The translations under genes and the position numbers were made by a program. From Parus major (Eukaryota; Chordata; Aves; Passeriformes; Paridae): DNA of 64,000 nucleotides. Of this stretch, positions 1-10,717 are shown piece after piece. Location: positions 5,112,460-5,176,459 of the forward strand of contig NC_031779.1 of assembly GCF_001522545.3 (NCBI RefSeq), read 5' to 3'. Below the pieces are notes generated by a model. The model did no database searches. It was not told where the DNA came from and saw nothing but the letters and a program-made list of their open reading frames with translations. Within the stretch, counting starts at the first letter, position 1; every line of letters starts with the position of its first letter.

Positions 1-37
1 AGGTTCTGTTCTCTGCTTCCTTTTTTATACCCCACAG

Positions 38-1301
38 AGTTGAAAATATGTCTATGAGGCTGGAAGAAGTGAATGAAAGAGAACATTTTATGAAAGCTTC
101 TCTCCAGACAGTCGACCTCCGGCTCTCTCAGCTGGAAGAGCTCTCTGGTCGGATGGTGAACGCTCTGGAGAAGCTGGCGGGCATCGACAAATCCGAGCTG
201 ACGTACACACGCTCGCGGGCTTCGTCAGAGTGTGACGCTGCTTATCTCCTGAGGCAGAGCAGTGTGAATAGCTCTGATGGCTACAGCATGTACAAATACC
301 ACATCAGTGGCGATGAGCTGACCTATGATGACAGCACCACGCCTATGTCACCAGCCATGCGTAAAAAAGCCCACTCTATTGGTACCAAAGAAGATGGAGC
401 AGACCCAAGGATGCTGGTTCCAGAACACCAAAGTGGGCTCCATACCTCGAGTGCTAATGCAGTCACTACAGCAGATCACAGTAAATCCACATTAGAAATT
501 GCACAGAATGTTTCCAGACCCCATTCTGGTTCAGGTGGTTTGGGGAGTGAGAAGCAGGGGGTTTTCAGTAGTGATGGAATGATTCCTCAAAGTGTAAACC
601 AGATGAATGCTGTTACAAACAGTCAGTCAGTAGCAGGGCCAGATTTTCAGAACACTCAGTTAAAAGTAGAACGTACCAAGTTGGAAGCAACCATCTCTTA
701 TCCCTTGGACAAATCCAAAGCAATGCGCTATTTTCCTCCTGAAACTTTCAGTGCATGTCAAACCACAATGATGAAGTCAAGGAGCTTTATATTTGCACAA
801 GGTGGAAAGCTGGTTGGAGGAGTTAACAACTGGACCTCGGAATACAGTACCATTATGGATCAGGTGTGCCCTTCTACAATTGAACAGTGGGCCACTGAGT
901 GGAAATACGAAGTTGAGCAGCAGCTTTCTCAAGAGCGTCCTCCAGAATACCCCGGGCTGATCTCTGAAGCAGAAAGGCAAGCAGAGGAGAAGCAGATGGA
1001 CACAGATGATGATAGTAATGTTGCTGAAGCAGGTATGAGTGCCTCTTACACCTCTATGCCTGCCACTGTCAAGGCTGAGAAGGAGAATTTACTGTCAGTA
1101 AAGCCAGAAAGGACTTCTGGGTTCCCATCAGTACGCTCCAAGAGCTTGCACAGCCATTCCCGGAAAGCCAAGTCTGTGAAGGACAAATTAAATAGACCAG
1201 GACATGCCAGCAGTGTAACTAATTTGGTGGTAGCATTTGGCAGTGCAACAGAGGAACAGAAAACCAGGCAAGAAAATGCATCCACAGAAACTGAATGTTA
1301 A
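38..1301 (+). CDS. TRPM1: TRPM1 (melastatin), last coding exon, C-terminal cytoplasmic tail
   Basis: This is the final coding exon of TRPM1, a non-selective cation channel that acts downstream of mGluR6 in retinal ON-bipolar cells and is also expressed in melanocytes. A pyrimidine-rich tract ending in CAG at 35-37 is the acceptor. The exon opens with the last base of a split codon and then reads VENMSMRLEEVNER, and stops at TAA 1299-1301, giving 420 complete residues. The first ~45 residues form heptads typical of the TRPM tetramerising coiled coil (MSMRLEEVNE...LRLSQLEELSGRM). The rest is a low-complexity Ser-rich tail with blocks I recognise from TRPM1, such as TISYPL, RYFPPET, KLVGGVN, ENLLSVKP, RSKSLH, GHASSV and the final ASTETEC. 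TRPM3 shares the coiled coil but not this tail. The rest of the gene lies upstream of the window. The ATG at 48 is internal, not a start. Confidence 0.96.
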
Positions 1302-1480
1302 AGTGGCTTATGGCCCCTGTTTTACCAATAGTCGAGAAAGCAGAGTGACTAATTGAACAAATTAGCCATTTTAAAATCAATTTCTAAAGAAGAATTTTGA
1401 ATATATATATTTATTTTAAACTTAATAGATACATGTTCTGTTCTTAAATAAATGCTTGCTGGGTTGGGTGAAAGGGAGAT
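1302..1480 (+). other. TRPM1: TRPM1 3' UTR (proximal form)
   Basis: AT-rich sequence after the TRPM1 stop, ending soon after a canonical poly(A) signal and a G/T-rich stretch. Longer forms using distal signals further downstream cannot be excluded from sequence alone. Confidence 0.6.
1447..1452 (+). terminator. TRPM1: Poly(A) signal AATAAA, TRPM1
   Basis: Canonical hexamer 146 bases after the TRPM1 stop. It is followed within ~15 bases by a T/G-rich stretch (gctgggttgggtg) of the kind found downstream of cleavage sites. Further AATAAA hexamers occur downstream (for example near 4540 and 5277), but this one best matches a short 3' UTR. Confidence 0.6.
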
Positions 1481-4400
1481 GTTCTCTCAGGGGCAGATAA
1501 AGAGTAGGTACGGTTCACAGATGCCGACCATATAGCTCTTCCTTTATTCCATTTCAGCCTCCCTCATAAGCTCATTTACTAACAAGCTCTTTATAAAAGC
1601 TCTTAGAGGAAGAGCAATATTATAATGTAATAAGGTTATCAGAAGATTTCTCAAACAGAACAATTTTTAACCAGCCTTAGTTCTATCTTTACTTATGCAG
1701 CTGGTTTCTTTGTGGCCATGGTGTTTTTCAGATCAAAACAAAATTGTTGGAGGCAAGGAAAAATTATGCAGTCCCCTCTTTCACTTCTGATTTCATGCAT
1801 GCTGCTTAGCTTCTCTTTCAGAATGGCATGACATAGCAGTTTTCATCCACTAAAATAGGTCAGAGTGGTAAAATACAGTTGTGTTTGGAGAAAGCTGACC
1901 TGGAAAGCCATGTGCAGACATATTCTTAATCTGTCCTTGAACTTCAGTGGCATCATTTTGCTTTCAGGATCACATCTCTCCCCAACCCAAAGCATGCTGA
2001 GCGCCTTAAACTGTTGAAAAACAGTGATCATTGTTTCAAAATGTTTTGGGAGATTTTAATAATAGAAATCCAAGATCTGCATTAGTGTTTTGTATTAATG
2101 AGGATTACAACAGAAGTCCTTCTAGACTTAGGATAAGATTCTGACTTCTTTTAGATGCCTGCAAGGGAAACAAAACAGAACAGGAAAGGTGTTCTAATCA
2201 GGTGAGATCAAAATACACCCGATCTTTGCTTGAAGCAAATATACTGTGACAAATTCATCTTCCATTTTGCAATTTCATTATGACACAAGAAGAAAAAGGA
2301 ACAGTTTCTAAGAGTCTGTCTAAACAAAATATAGATTTTCCAGATGAGAATAGAAATTCTGTACATTTTCTTGAGTAAATTTCAAAAACAAATGTCAAAG
2401 GAGAAAAAAGTCTCTACAGCAAAAGTGTTTTGAGGAGTAAGAGTGGAAATCAACATCCATGGTTAGATGTTTCCAGAGCACTTGTCTCTGCAGTGGCATT
2501 CTAAGTAATGAGTTTTGAAAATTTTCTTCATAATAGCAGGGTGTTATTCACATCATTCTTTCCTGTTAAGTTTAAGAACTTTGATTTCCCAAATATTCAG
2601 CACCTCTCTTTGCAGGGGATGCTTACCACTGAGCAGGTAATTTTGAAAATGAGTTAAAGGCATGTTACTTGTTCACAGAATACTGCTCAAAGGTTTATGC
2701 TTAACTCATTACCCATCAGGACTCATTCATATGCTATTTTGAAAAGACCTCATTTCTTTTTTCACTCACCATCAGTCCCACAGGCAGGTCTCAATGTCCT
2801 CCTTGACAACGATGCTTAGAGTGTTTTGAAATGCAGAGATTGATGGAAGACTCTACAAATGCATTAATGGTATCTGATTTGTATTGTTTGCATTATATTT
2901 TCATACTCCATACTTATACTCTGAAGTACTGTTACCTAATTGAATGATTGTGGAAAGTGCATAGACATTTCACAAAGTTCAGTCATCATTTCTTTTGGAT
3001 TTTTACTATCTTGGTTCTAAGCAGCAGGTTTACTGGTTTCACTGCTGTTGGTACACTGTTGACATTTTGCTTTTTATGTAGGCTTCTCTTTTCTTCAATT
3101 TTAGGGAACTTGACATTTTGTAAGAACAGAATGACATTTGAAATTGTTTCACTTCCATGTTTACTTCTGTGTTACCATTCTGTGCAACTACATAGCCATT
3201 GTGTATATGTGGTTAAAATAGCCTCCAGTTTGCCAATGCCTTTTTATTGTTTGCCTGCACATTCACCAGAAATGGATTCATTAACAAACACAAAGGGATG
3301 CAGCTTTTCAGCACTGTGCTAAACAAGCAGTATGCATTGTGGAATGGAATACAGTGTGTTGCATACCTCTTGTAACATTGTCTTTATAACATGTGTGTTA
3401 ATCATGCTTTTGACCAATTAATTTTTTAGCATTTACATTGAAAATTTATCTGATAGCATGTAGATTTCAAACGAAAATATTTTTCCTTTGTATTTATATA
3501 CTTCCTTTGTGTAAAAATATTTATAAAGAAACACATGAAAAATATGGCAAATTAATTCAATATACCTTTTTTTTCTCTATAATGTCAAAACACTTCCCTA
3601 ATCTGTTTCTTCTTATGCAGTGCATGGGCCAAACATTTTCTAAGCAAAGTTTCTTTCTTAACACTTGCCAGTAATTTTCCATAAAATTTTCTATATAGGG
3701 ATGATTTTAAGAGGTTTGGATTTTTCCTGTGCTCTCACACAGCATGAACTGAATGACAAGCTCTCTGCCATTTCCTGTGAAGTGATCACACTGGCTTTGG
3801 CAGAGTCATTTTAGACATAGAGCCATTTAAATAAGATTTAAATATGGTTTTGTATGCGCATAGAAGACAAATAATAGATTTGGAGCTCATTAAGCAGAAT
3901 AATGACCAACACATTTGCATGTCTGCCTCCATGCTTTCTTGAATACTGGCTGAAAGGATGCAGGCAGCGAATTTGCATTTCTGAAGAGGCATGTTTAATA
4001 CTGCTTTTCAGGAAGATGTGTCCCCCTTCACTGCTAAGCATGTGGTGACTTCACAGCTATGTCACTGTGAATTCCATTGCCATGATTTATTATGTGCTTG
4101 ACCTATAGTGAAGCAGGTCAAGCTGAAAGGGTGTGTACTCTAGGGCTGTGTCTATGCAGAGATACTACTCTGAGGTAATTTAAATTTGTTCATCTTATAG
4201 TGTCTTGCAATACAGACCTTTCCCTTTCCCTCGAGGCAAATGTTTTCAACACAGTGATTAATGGTCATATTTGCAAAGGCAGGTTCATGACTCTACCACC
4301 TGATTCCATGTATTATCCCTTTTTTACATTGCATCATTCAGGGACTAGCTTAGCTTTGTCCTCGCAAGTCACAAGCTGGAGTTTGATACCTGAGAATCAA

Positions 4401-6979
4401 GGAAGTCCATTTTCCATATTATTTACTAATTCATTAAAGTAGCCACTGAAACCTTCCAACTATGGTTTCTCCATATTTGGATACTTTCCAAGGTTCTGTG
4501 CTTGACTATCATCTTTGGCAAAATATTTATCTGTTCTTCTAAATAAAAATAAAAAGAACACATCTTCAAGGCCTTGTCAGGAAACAGGAACATGAGGAAG
4601 GTGCATGACCAAGAGTGTTTACAGGAACATTTCATTATCTCTGATGAATGACAGGACTGTGCCCTGTTACAGGTGTTCTGGGCTGACACAAAGCCAGTGT
4701 GTTGCTGGAGCCCTTCATGTGGAGCAGGTGAGTTTTCCAAATGACAGTTGCCCTTGGTTGGACAATGCTGGGGTCCCACAGATGCTTCTGCAGTGCTGTC
4801 CTGTCCAGCAGGTCACTTCTGCCTGAATTAGTGTGCACTCAAAAGCTGTTGGGAGCCTTGAATGTAAAGATGAGAATTTATTGTTAGTGTAAAAAGTTTT
4901 AACAGTCTAATATAAGAATTGTTATTAGTTTTGATCTATCTAATTAGAGAAGAGACAAGAACAGAGAACAGAAAAGAATACTACTATGCTACTAAATGGA
5001 AAAACAGAAAAAGCTGAAGTTATTCCATGCATACTTCCTACTATCTACCCCTTATTTTGATGTTTATTGACACCAGGTCTGATCCTCTGGGTCTAATGGT
5101 CAGTGGCTACGGTGAGGATAGTGAGGACATACTGCCAGCTGTCAGCATCCCAGGTCCTTTGTAGAGCATGATGTTCATGTTGTTTCTTTCTCCTTATTTT
5201 TTGCTAATTTAGGGGCATTTTTATGTGAGCTGCATAGTTATATCTAGTTTTTCATCACTGGCCTTTAAATCCTACAAATAAACCTGAATTTCCTCATGAT
5301 TAGAAAAATTGGTTTCGCAGCTAAACAAATGAGGGACAGCTTGAAGCAGGTTAAGGCAAGTTCAGAAAAAGCAGTCCTGTCAAGCCTCAGTCCTGAGGCC
5401 TTACAAAGTCAGCATAAGGCCTGTGGTATGTTACTAGACAGTGACAAACAGGCTCTGCTTGCTGGGTTATGAGGCTACATTAGCCCTAGGGATGTTTTCT
5501 TCTCACTTCAGCCATTACAGATAAATACTCTACCACATGCAGCAGACACCTAAGCTGAAAATTCAGCCAAATTGTGGATTTTGATCCCCTGTTGTGATCC
5601 AGCATCAGACAGGAAGGCAAAAGCAATGTAAGGACCTGGTTGATGTGGCCATTTAAAGACCATTTCAAATGGTGCCAGGCATGGGGGTTTGGGGTAGTCA
5701 TAAAACAGTACCCAGCAGTACTCTGCATTGTAGGCTGACAAATCACAAGCCTTGGGAGAAGTGAGACAAAGACTACAGATTTTCTTAAAACTGCAATTTT
5801 ATTTTGCTTTTTTCAACTTTTAGCTTGATCTTGAGTTTCATATGGCAAAGTGGTGCCTTATGGTTGATGCCCTCCATCTTTACAATGGATATAAGGTATG
5901 TCTTCATAACAGGCTTTAAATGATTCTTTGCAGATGTTCACCTGAAATAGTTAAGTGCTGGTATGCACCTAGTGCTTGGTGTTGGAGTAATGAAAAAGAG
6001 GGTGTATAATTTTATGTGCCTGCTCCTCTTTTGTCTCTGCAACACAAAACCCCCAATAAAACCACAGTGCTTCATCCTTCATGACTCTAGATGCCAACAT
6101 CTCCCTTTGCTTGTCCTAACTGGATTGCTGTGCTCAGCAAGCTATCACCTGAGCAAACCAAAAGCCTTCAAAAAGGACCATGGAAAAAGATTAGATTCTA
6201 GTTTAGAAAAACCATTAATCCAATAGTCACTATCAGAATATCTGTGTGAAATAGTCCAAGCCAAGGTACAACACTGTGCCATGAATAGCATGAACAGAAT
6301 ACCAAATAACTCCAGGCAAGTAATACCTACACAATGATTAACAAGGAAAGTACCCTTACATGACATAGCAATGTTCCATATCATTACACCTCCATGCAAA
6401 GAAGACAGCCTCTACAGGATGTGCCCTGCAAAGGAGGCTTCTTTCCTGAGATACCTCAACAAACTAAAACCTCTGCATAGTTTTTATGTCTTTTGTATCT
6501 ATTTGGCCAAGAGTGTCAAAGTTACTGTGTTATGTAAATAAGCACATTTGAAATATTCTTCTCCTAGATCTTCATCAAGGCCATTCAGGAATGACTGGAT
6601 TTTTTTTTACCAACTGCTTAATAAACTTAAGGCATTATGTTTTTATTCTGTAAGAGCTACAGATCTGTAGGGCTGGCTCCCCCACAGGTCCCCAGTCAGA
6701 CTCCCACACTTCTGAGTGTAGGCTGAGGCAACTTGGGTGCACAAACTGTTGAGAGCACAAGTAGACAGCTGTCCAGGTAAAGTAATAAACTGTACCACTT
6801 TCAGTGAAAAATAGAACTGACTTTCATCAGTGAATCCCTGACTTCACAGACTTGCCGCACATTTGCTATAGCTCTGGGCACATAGCTCAGCTGTGAAATC
6901 AGACAACACTTTTGTCTTTCTGTCTTGGAGTTCAAACCAGTAATTGAACCAGTCTTCAGAGAGCTATGAAAACATTTAA

Positions 6980-7110
6980 GTTGCCATAGAAATACAGGCC
7001 TGGAAGAGATCATCTGCACTAGGCAAGTTCAGCTATGTCAATAGCATCAGTGGCAGATGGTGGTCTAACCTGTTCTTGAACATGTCTAATGAAAGCCATC
7101 CTCTAATCTG
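6980..7110 (-). mobile_element. Probable old CR1 LINE fragment
   Basis: The stretch reads ggcctggaagagatcatctg and, further on, taacctgttcttgaacatgtc. These resemble the antisense of CR1 3' regions (a 'ggaagagaccatctagtcc ... taacctgttcttgaac' pattern). It is strongly diverged and has no intact 3' terminus, so the family assignment is tentative. Confidence 0.4.
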
Positions 7111-7716
7111 CTGAGAGATCAAAAGGGACCATTGTGAAAATCTGTTCTGACTTAACCCCAGCCCTCATGCATTGCACAAGCCAAAGCACTTCCCCAGCCA
7201 CAGAGCTGCCTTGGGAGGTTGCACCAAAGCTTTTCGGAAGGTGCCTAATCTGAGTGTGCACTGCACACAGCAGGTTATGCAGCCCAGCCATAGCTAACAG
7301 ATAATTACCTGCACTGTCACAAACGAGCCCCAGGAGACAACCACACAGTGTTGGGGGTCATGCCACTGGGACAGCAGGCCAGGCTGTTTCTCAGAGAGAC
7401 TGGCCAAGTGAAAGGGTCCTGCTCAGGCTAGCATACAGGAGATACCACTGAACAAGGTACGGGCAAGGAAGATAACTGTGTTAAGTAAAAAAAAATATAT
7501 TTTAAGTAATGAGAGTAACACCAGACATAGTCTTTTCAGTTCAGCTGTCTGTTGCATAGCTGTCTTCCCACCATTATTTCAAGACTGATCTAATAGAAAA
7601 ACATTCTCAAAAATCTCAGATTTAGCAGGACTGTTTGAAGAAGGTAAGTGAGGAAGAGCTGGGATGGCCAGAGATGGGCAGGCAGTTGAGTTCATTGCCA
7701 TAAAGAAGCCAGAGGA

Positions 7717-7815
7717 TTTCTCTGCCTGTCCTGCTTGCCCTTTCGCCTTGCCTGCCCTGCCCTGCCTGCCTACCTTGCTCTACTTGCCTGTCCTGTTCTG
7801 CCTGCCTGCATCTCA
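7717..7815. repeat. CTGCC-rich simple repeat
   Basis: A pyrimidine-rich run of imperfect pentamers (cctgc, cttgc, ctgcc) repeated for about 100 bases. The reverse strand reads as an artefactual Gln/Gly/Arg-rich open frame (RQAEQDRQVEQGRQ...), which only reflects the repeat. Confidence 0.75.
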
Positions 7816-9737
7816 TTGCAAGTTGTGACAATTAACTTGCATCTTCAAAGTACTCAATTCTGCCAAAACAGCCTTTTTCTCCTACTGCCATAGAACTCTT
7901 CCAGTGGAAACTTGTAGCCAGTTCCAGTAACAATCCTCACAAATCTTGTGAGAGCTTAGTTTTGATTTTGTTTGCTCATTTTCAGAACAGCACCACAATT
8001 TCAATGTGTCGGTGGAGTCCTTAATGGAAGTTTTTGCTATCCTGTAATCATCCTCTCATGAGTAAGATTGCTTTTACAGCTACTCCTAAAAAGTCTCTGT
8101 GCTGATGCAGAAACACTCTTGTAATTCTGATGTGGTGTAAATAATTATAAATTTTAATACCACTGACAAATTCATTATGTGCAATTTCAAGTCTGGGCAA
8201 TTTCTGCCTTCCTTATCCTCTCATTTTCTCTTCCCCCTTTTTGAATTAAATTCCCTTTCACCAGTGTTCTGAATATGAAAAAAAAACAACTTTACAGAAG
8301 GATAAAGATAAGGGCTGTCCCACAGTATTTCTCACTTATCAAACATCCAAAGGATTTTGGTTATGAAAGGGGTGAGAGGAACTGTGGTTTGCTCTCACAG
8401 CACTCAACTTTACACCATCAGCAGCATCTGCAGCACAGTGCACTCCCTAAAATGGACTGGGGCATGAGATCATGCCAGGCTGAATAATCCCACTTAGACA
8501 ACAATGTTTGCAGCATAAAATAAAAGTATAGGTGAAAATAGAGGATAAAGTGAAGGGCATTGTCTGCCAACAGCAATAAGTTGGGACCTTTGTGCAAGGA
8601 GGTATACTTGTTTTGAAAAGTACACAGAGATTGATTTTATCTTCTCTATCTACAAGTCCAAGAGCAGGGTGCTCCCTCCTGGGCTGTTGAAAGGCATTAA
8701 ATGAAAAAAGCACGTGAGCTTTCCTCAGTCTAGGCAGGTGCCAGTGAATTGTTTCCCTCGTCACTGTTCAATCCAACCTTTCTGCTGCAACCAGTGGGGC
8801 ATCTCCTCTAAATTGTGGGATCCACATTGTGCCCTAAAGCCTGTTCTTTCATTGACCATACACCCTCAGACTTCACAAAAAATCCCAGGGTCTTTAATGC
8901 AATATAATATACTTTCTATTAATGAGGGAAGATCTTGACCTTGCAGCTGATGTTGAGTGCTGCATGTGTCATTTTGCATCTGGAAATGTGTCCATTTTTC
9001 TGGAGTCTTCACCACTATGCTGTAGCAGGCGTTTACTAATGTTACCTTGCACGTGAGCTCTTCCATTTTCATGACAGTATGCTGACCAAAATCATGCTTT
9101 TTAATATGGTGAGGCTGCAAAACACCAACAGTTTGCCAGATCCTGGCCTGCAACTCTCACTTCTAAACCATGGTCCTTGCTGTGAACTCTGCTTGGTTCA
9201 TAGCTGGAACCAGGACTGTGGTGAACCAGCAGCCAGGGGCCAGCCCTTCTTACCCTACTGAACACATCAGTCCTGGCTCCAAAATCTGGAGAGACCTGGT
9301 GGTTTGACCCAGTTCCCTTGTGACTGGCTCACCAGAAGGAGAACTCAGACTCTCCCCCTTAGATCTCACAGCTGACAGACCATGTATTCCTGATCTAGGG
9401 TTCTCCATTATACCACATTGCCACCCAAACTTTTGCTTCATGTAGGAGATACTTTCACTGTGGGGACCAAGTTCAGAGCAGTCATACAGACCTTCACGGG
9501 TGCTGTAGGCCACTAAGCAAACGTGAGCAGTTATTCAGTTTCCTACTTAAAGAGATATCAGGGATGTATTTTGGCAGTTTAGATAGGTGCCTGTGTTATT
9601 TCCATGTCCTGGAGAAACTCAGGTGAGCAACACACGAGTGCCTGGAAAGCTTACATGGATCAACATGCAGCTCCCACAGTCAGCAGGGCTGCAGAGGGAG
9701 GGTGACTGCAGCAGCTTCCTGGGGTGTCATGCAGCCG

Positions 9738-9866
9738 TCACAGAATCACACAGAGGATGCTGAGTTGGAAGGGACCCACAAGGATCACAGAGTCCAGCTC
9801 CTGGCCCTGCACAGAACCATCCCCAAGAGTCACACCATGTGCCTGAGAGGGTTGTGTACACCCCAC
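9738..9866 (-). mobile_element. CR1 LINE 3' end (antisense copy 1)
   Basis: It starts with cacagaatcaca and continues with ttggaagggacccacaagga and ctcctggccctgcacagaac, ending in caccatgtgcctgagagggt. This is the reverse complement of a CR1 3' end, so the element points to the minus strand. It is 5'-truncated, as most avian CR1 copies are. The outer boundary is approximate. Confidence 0.85.
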
Positions 9867-9931
9867 AGGTGTAATGTGTACACACCGTGTGTAAAGGGTG
9901 ACAGGAGAAGAACTCCACAGCAGTAAGTGAT

Positions 9932-10112
9932 TCACAGAATCACAGAATGTCAAGGGGTTGGGATGGAGCATAGATCATCCAGTCCAAAACCCTGCCATGG
10001 GCAGGGGCACCTTGCACTAGAACAGGTTGCTCAAGGCCTTAGAGAACCCGGCTGTGAACACTGCCACGACCTCCTGGGCAGCCTGTGCCAGTGTCTCACC
10101 ACAATTTCTCTC
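9932..10112 (-). mobile_element. CR1 LINE 3' end (antisense copy 2)
   Basis: A second CR1 end in the same orientation, only ~65 bases after the first. It shows cacagaatcacagaatgtca, atcatccagtccaaaaccct, gccatgggcaggggcacctt and aacaggttgctcaaggcctt. It belongs to a different CR1 subfamily from its neighbour, judging by the body sequence, so this is two insertions rather than one broken element. It lies just upstream of the assembly gap and the MTMR10 start. Confidence 0.9.
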
Positions 10113-10247
10113 CACCATGCTGGAGCTGGATTTTACCTCTGGCTTACGAGACAGCCCTGGGTAGCATTAACTCCTGCAGGCCCCCGAACGGGGGTTTCAG
10201 TTCCCACGGGGCTCTGAGGCCAAACTGTGGCAATGCTGTGCCTCGGT

Positions 10248-10643
10248 NNNNNNNNNNNNNNNNNNNNNNNNNNNNNNNNNNNNNNNNNNNNNNNNNNNNN
10301 NNNNNNNNNNNNNNNNNNNNNNNNNNNNNNNNNNNNNNNNNNNNNNNNNNNNNNNNNNNNNNNNNNNNNNNNNNNNNNNNNNNNNNNNNNNNNNNNNNNN
10401 NNNNNNNNNNNNNNNNNNNNNNNNNNNNNNNNNNNNNNNNNNNNNNNNNNNNNNNNNNNNNNNNNNNNNNNNNNNNNNNNNNNNNNNNNNNNNNNNNNNN
10501 NNNNNNNNNNNNNNNNNNNNNNNNNNNNNNNNNNNNNNNNNNNNNNNNNNNNNNNNNNNNNNNNNNNNNNNNNNNNNNNNNNNNNNNNNNNNNNNNNNNN
10601 NNNNNNNNNNNNNNNNNNNNNNNNNNNNNNNNNNNNNNNNNNN
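10248..10643. other. Assembly gap (396 N)
   Basis: A run of N directly upstream of the MTMR10 start codon. Flanking sequence turns GC-rich on the MTMR10 side, so the gap very probably hides the CpG-rich promoter and 5' UTR. Open frames reading through it are artefacts. Confidence 0.99.
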
Positions 10644-10663
10644 CCCGCCCGTCGGCGGCCACA

Positions 10664-10717
10664 ATGTTCTCCCTCAAGCAGCCCAAACCCACCTTCAAGT
10701 CGTACCTTCTGCCTCAG
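10664..10717 (+). CDS. MTMR10: MTMR10 coding exon 1
   Basis: Encodes residues 1-18, MFSLKQPKPTFKSYLLPQ, ending in phase 0 before a GTAATC donor. The context of the ATG (gccacaATGT) is acceptable for initiation. The upstream sequence is cut by the gap after 20 bases, so the 5' UTR and any upstream exon cannot be seen. Confidence 0.92.

Larger units (their letters stand above)
1481..9737. other. Intergenic DNA between TRPM1 and MTMR10
   Basis: About 8 kb of mostly AT-rich sequence with no open frame that looks conserved; the longest frames are about 95-125 codons and have no recognisable domain. It may include distal TRPM1 3' UTR. Recognisable contents are a probable old CR1 fragment near 6980-7110 and a CTGCC-rich simple repeat near 7717-7815. 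The two CR1 ends starting at 9738 are listed separately. Confidence 0.7.

Noticed and set aside
1..1301. TRPM3 as the identity of the first gene, and MIR211 as an intronic RNA
   Set aside because: The tail with KLVGGVN, ENLLSVKP and ASTETEC is TRPM1-type, and the MTMR10/FAN1 neighbours fit TRPM1. MIR211 lies in an upstream TRPM1 intron outside the window.
2948..3322. 124-codon hydrophobic frame downstream of TRPM1
   Set aside because: T-rich DNA gives Phe/Leu/Ser/Cys-rich frames by chance; no domain, no splice signals, and no known gene lies between TRPM1 and MTMR10.
7622..7831. Gln/Arg/Gly-rich minus-strand frame
   Set aside because: Translation of the CTGCC simple repeat, not a protein.
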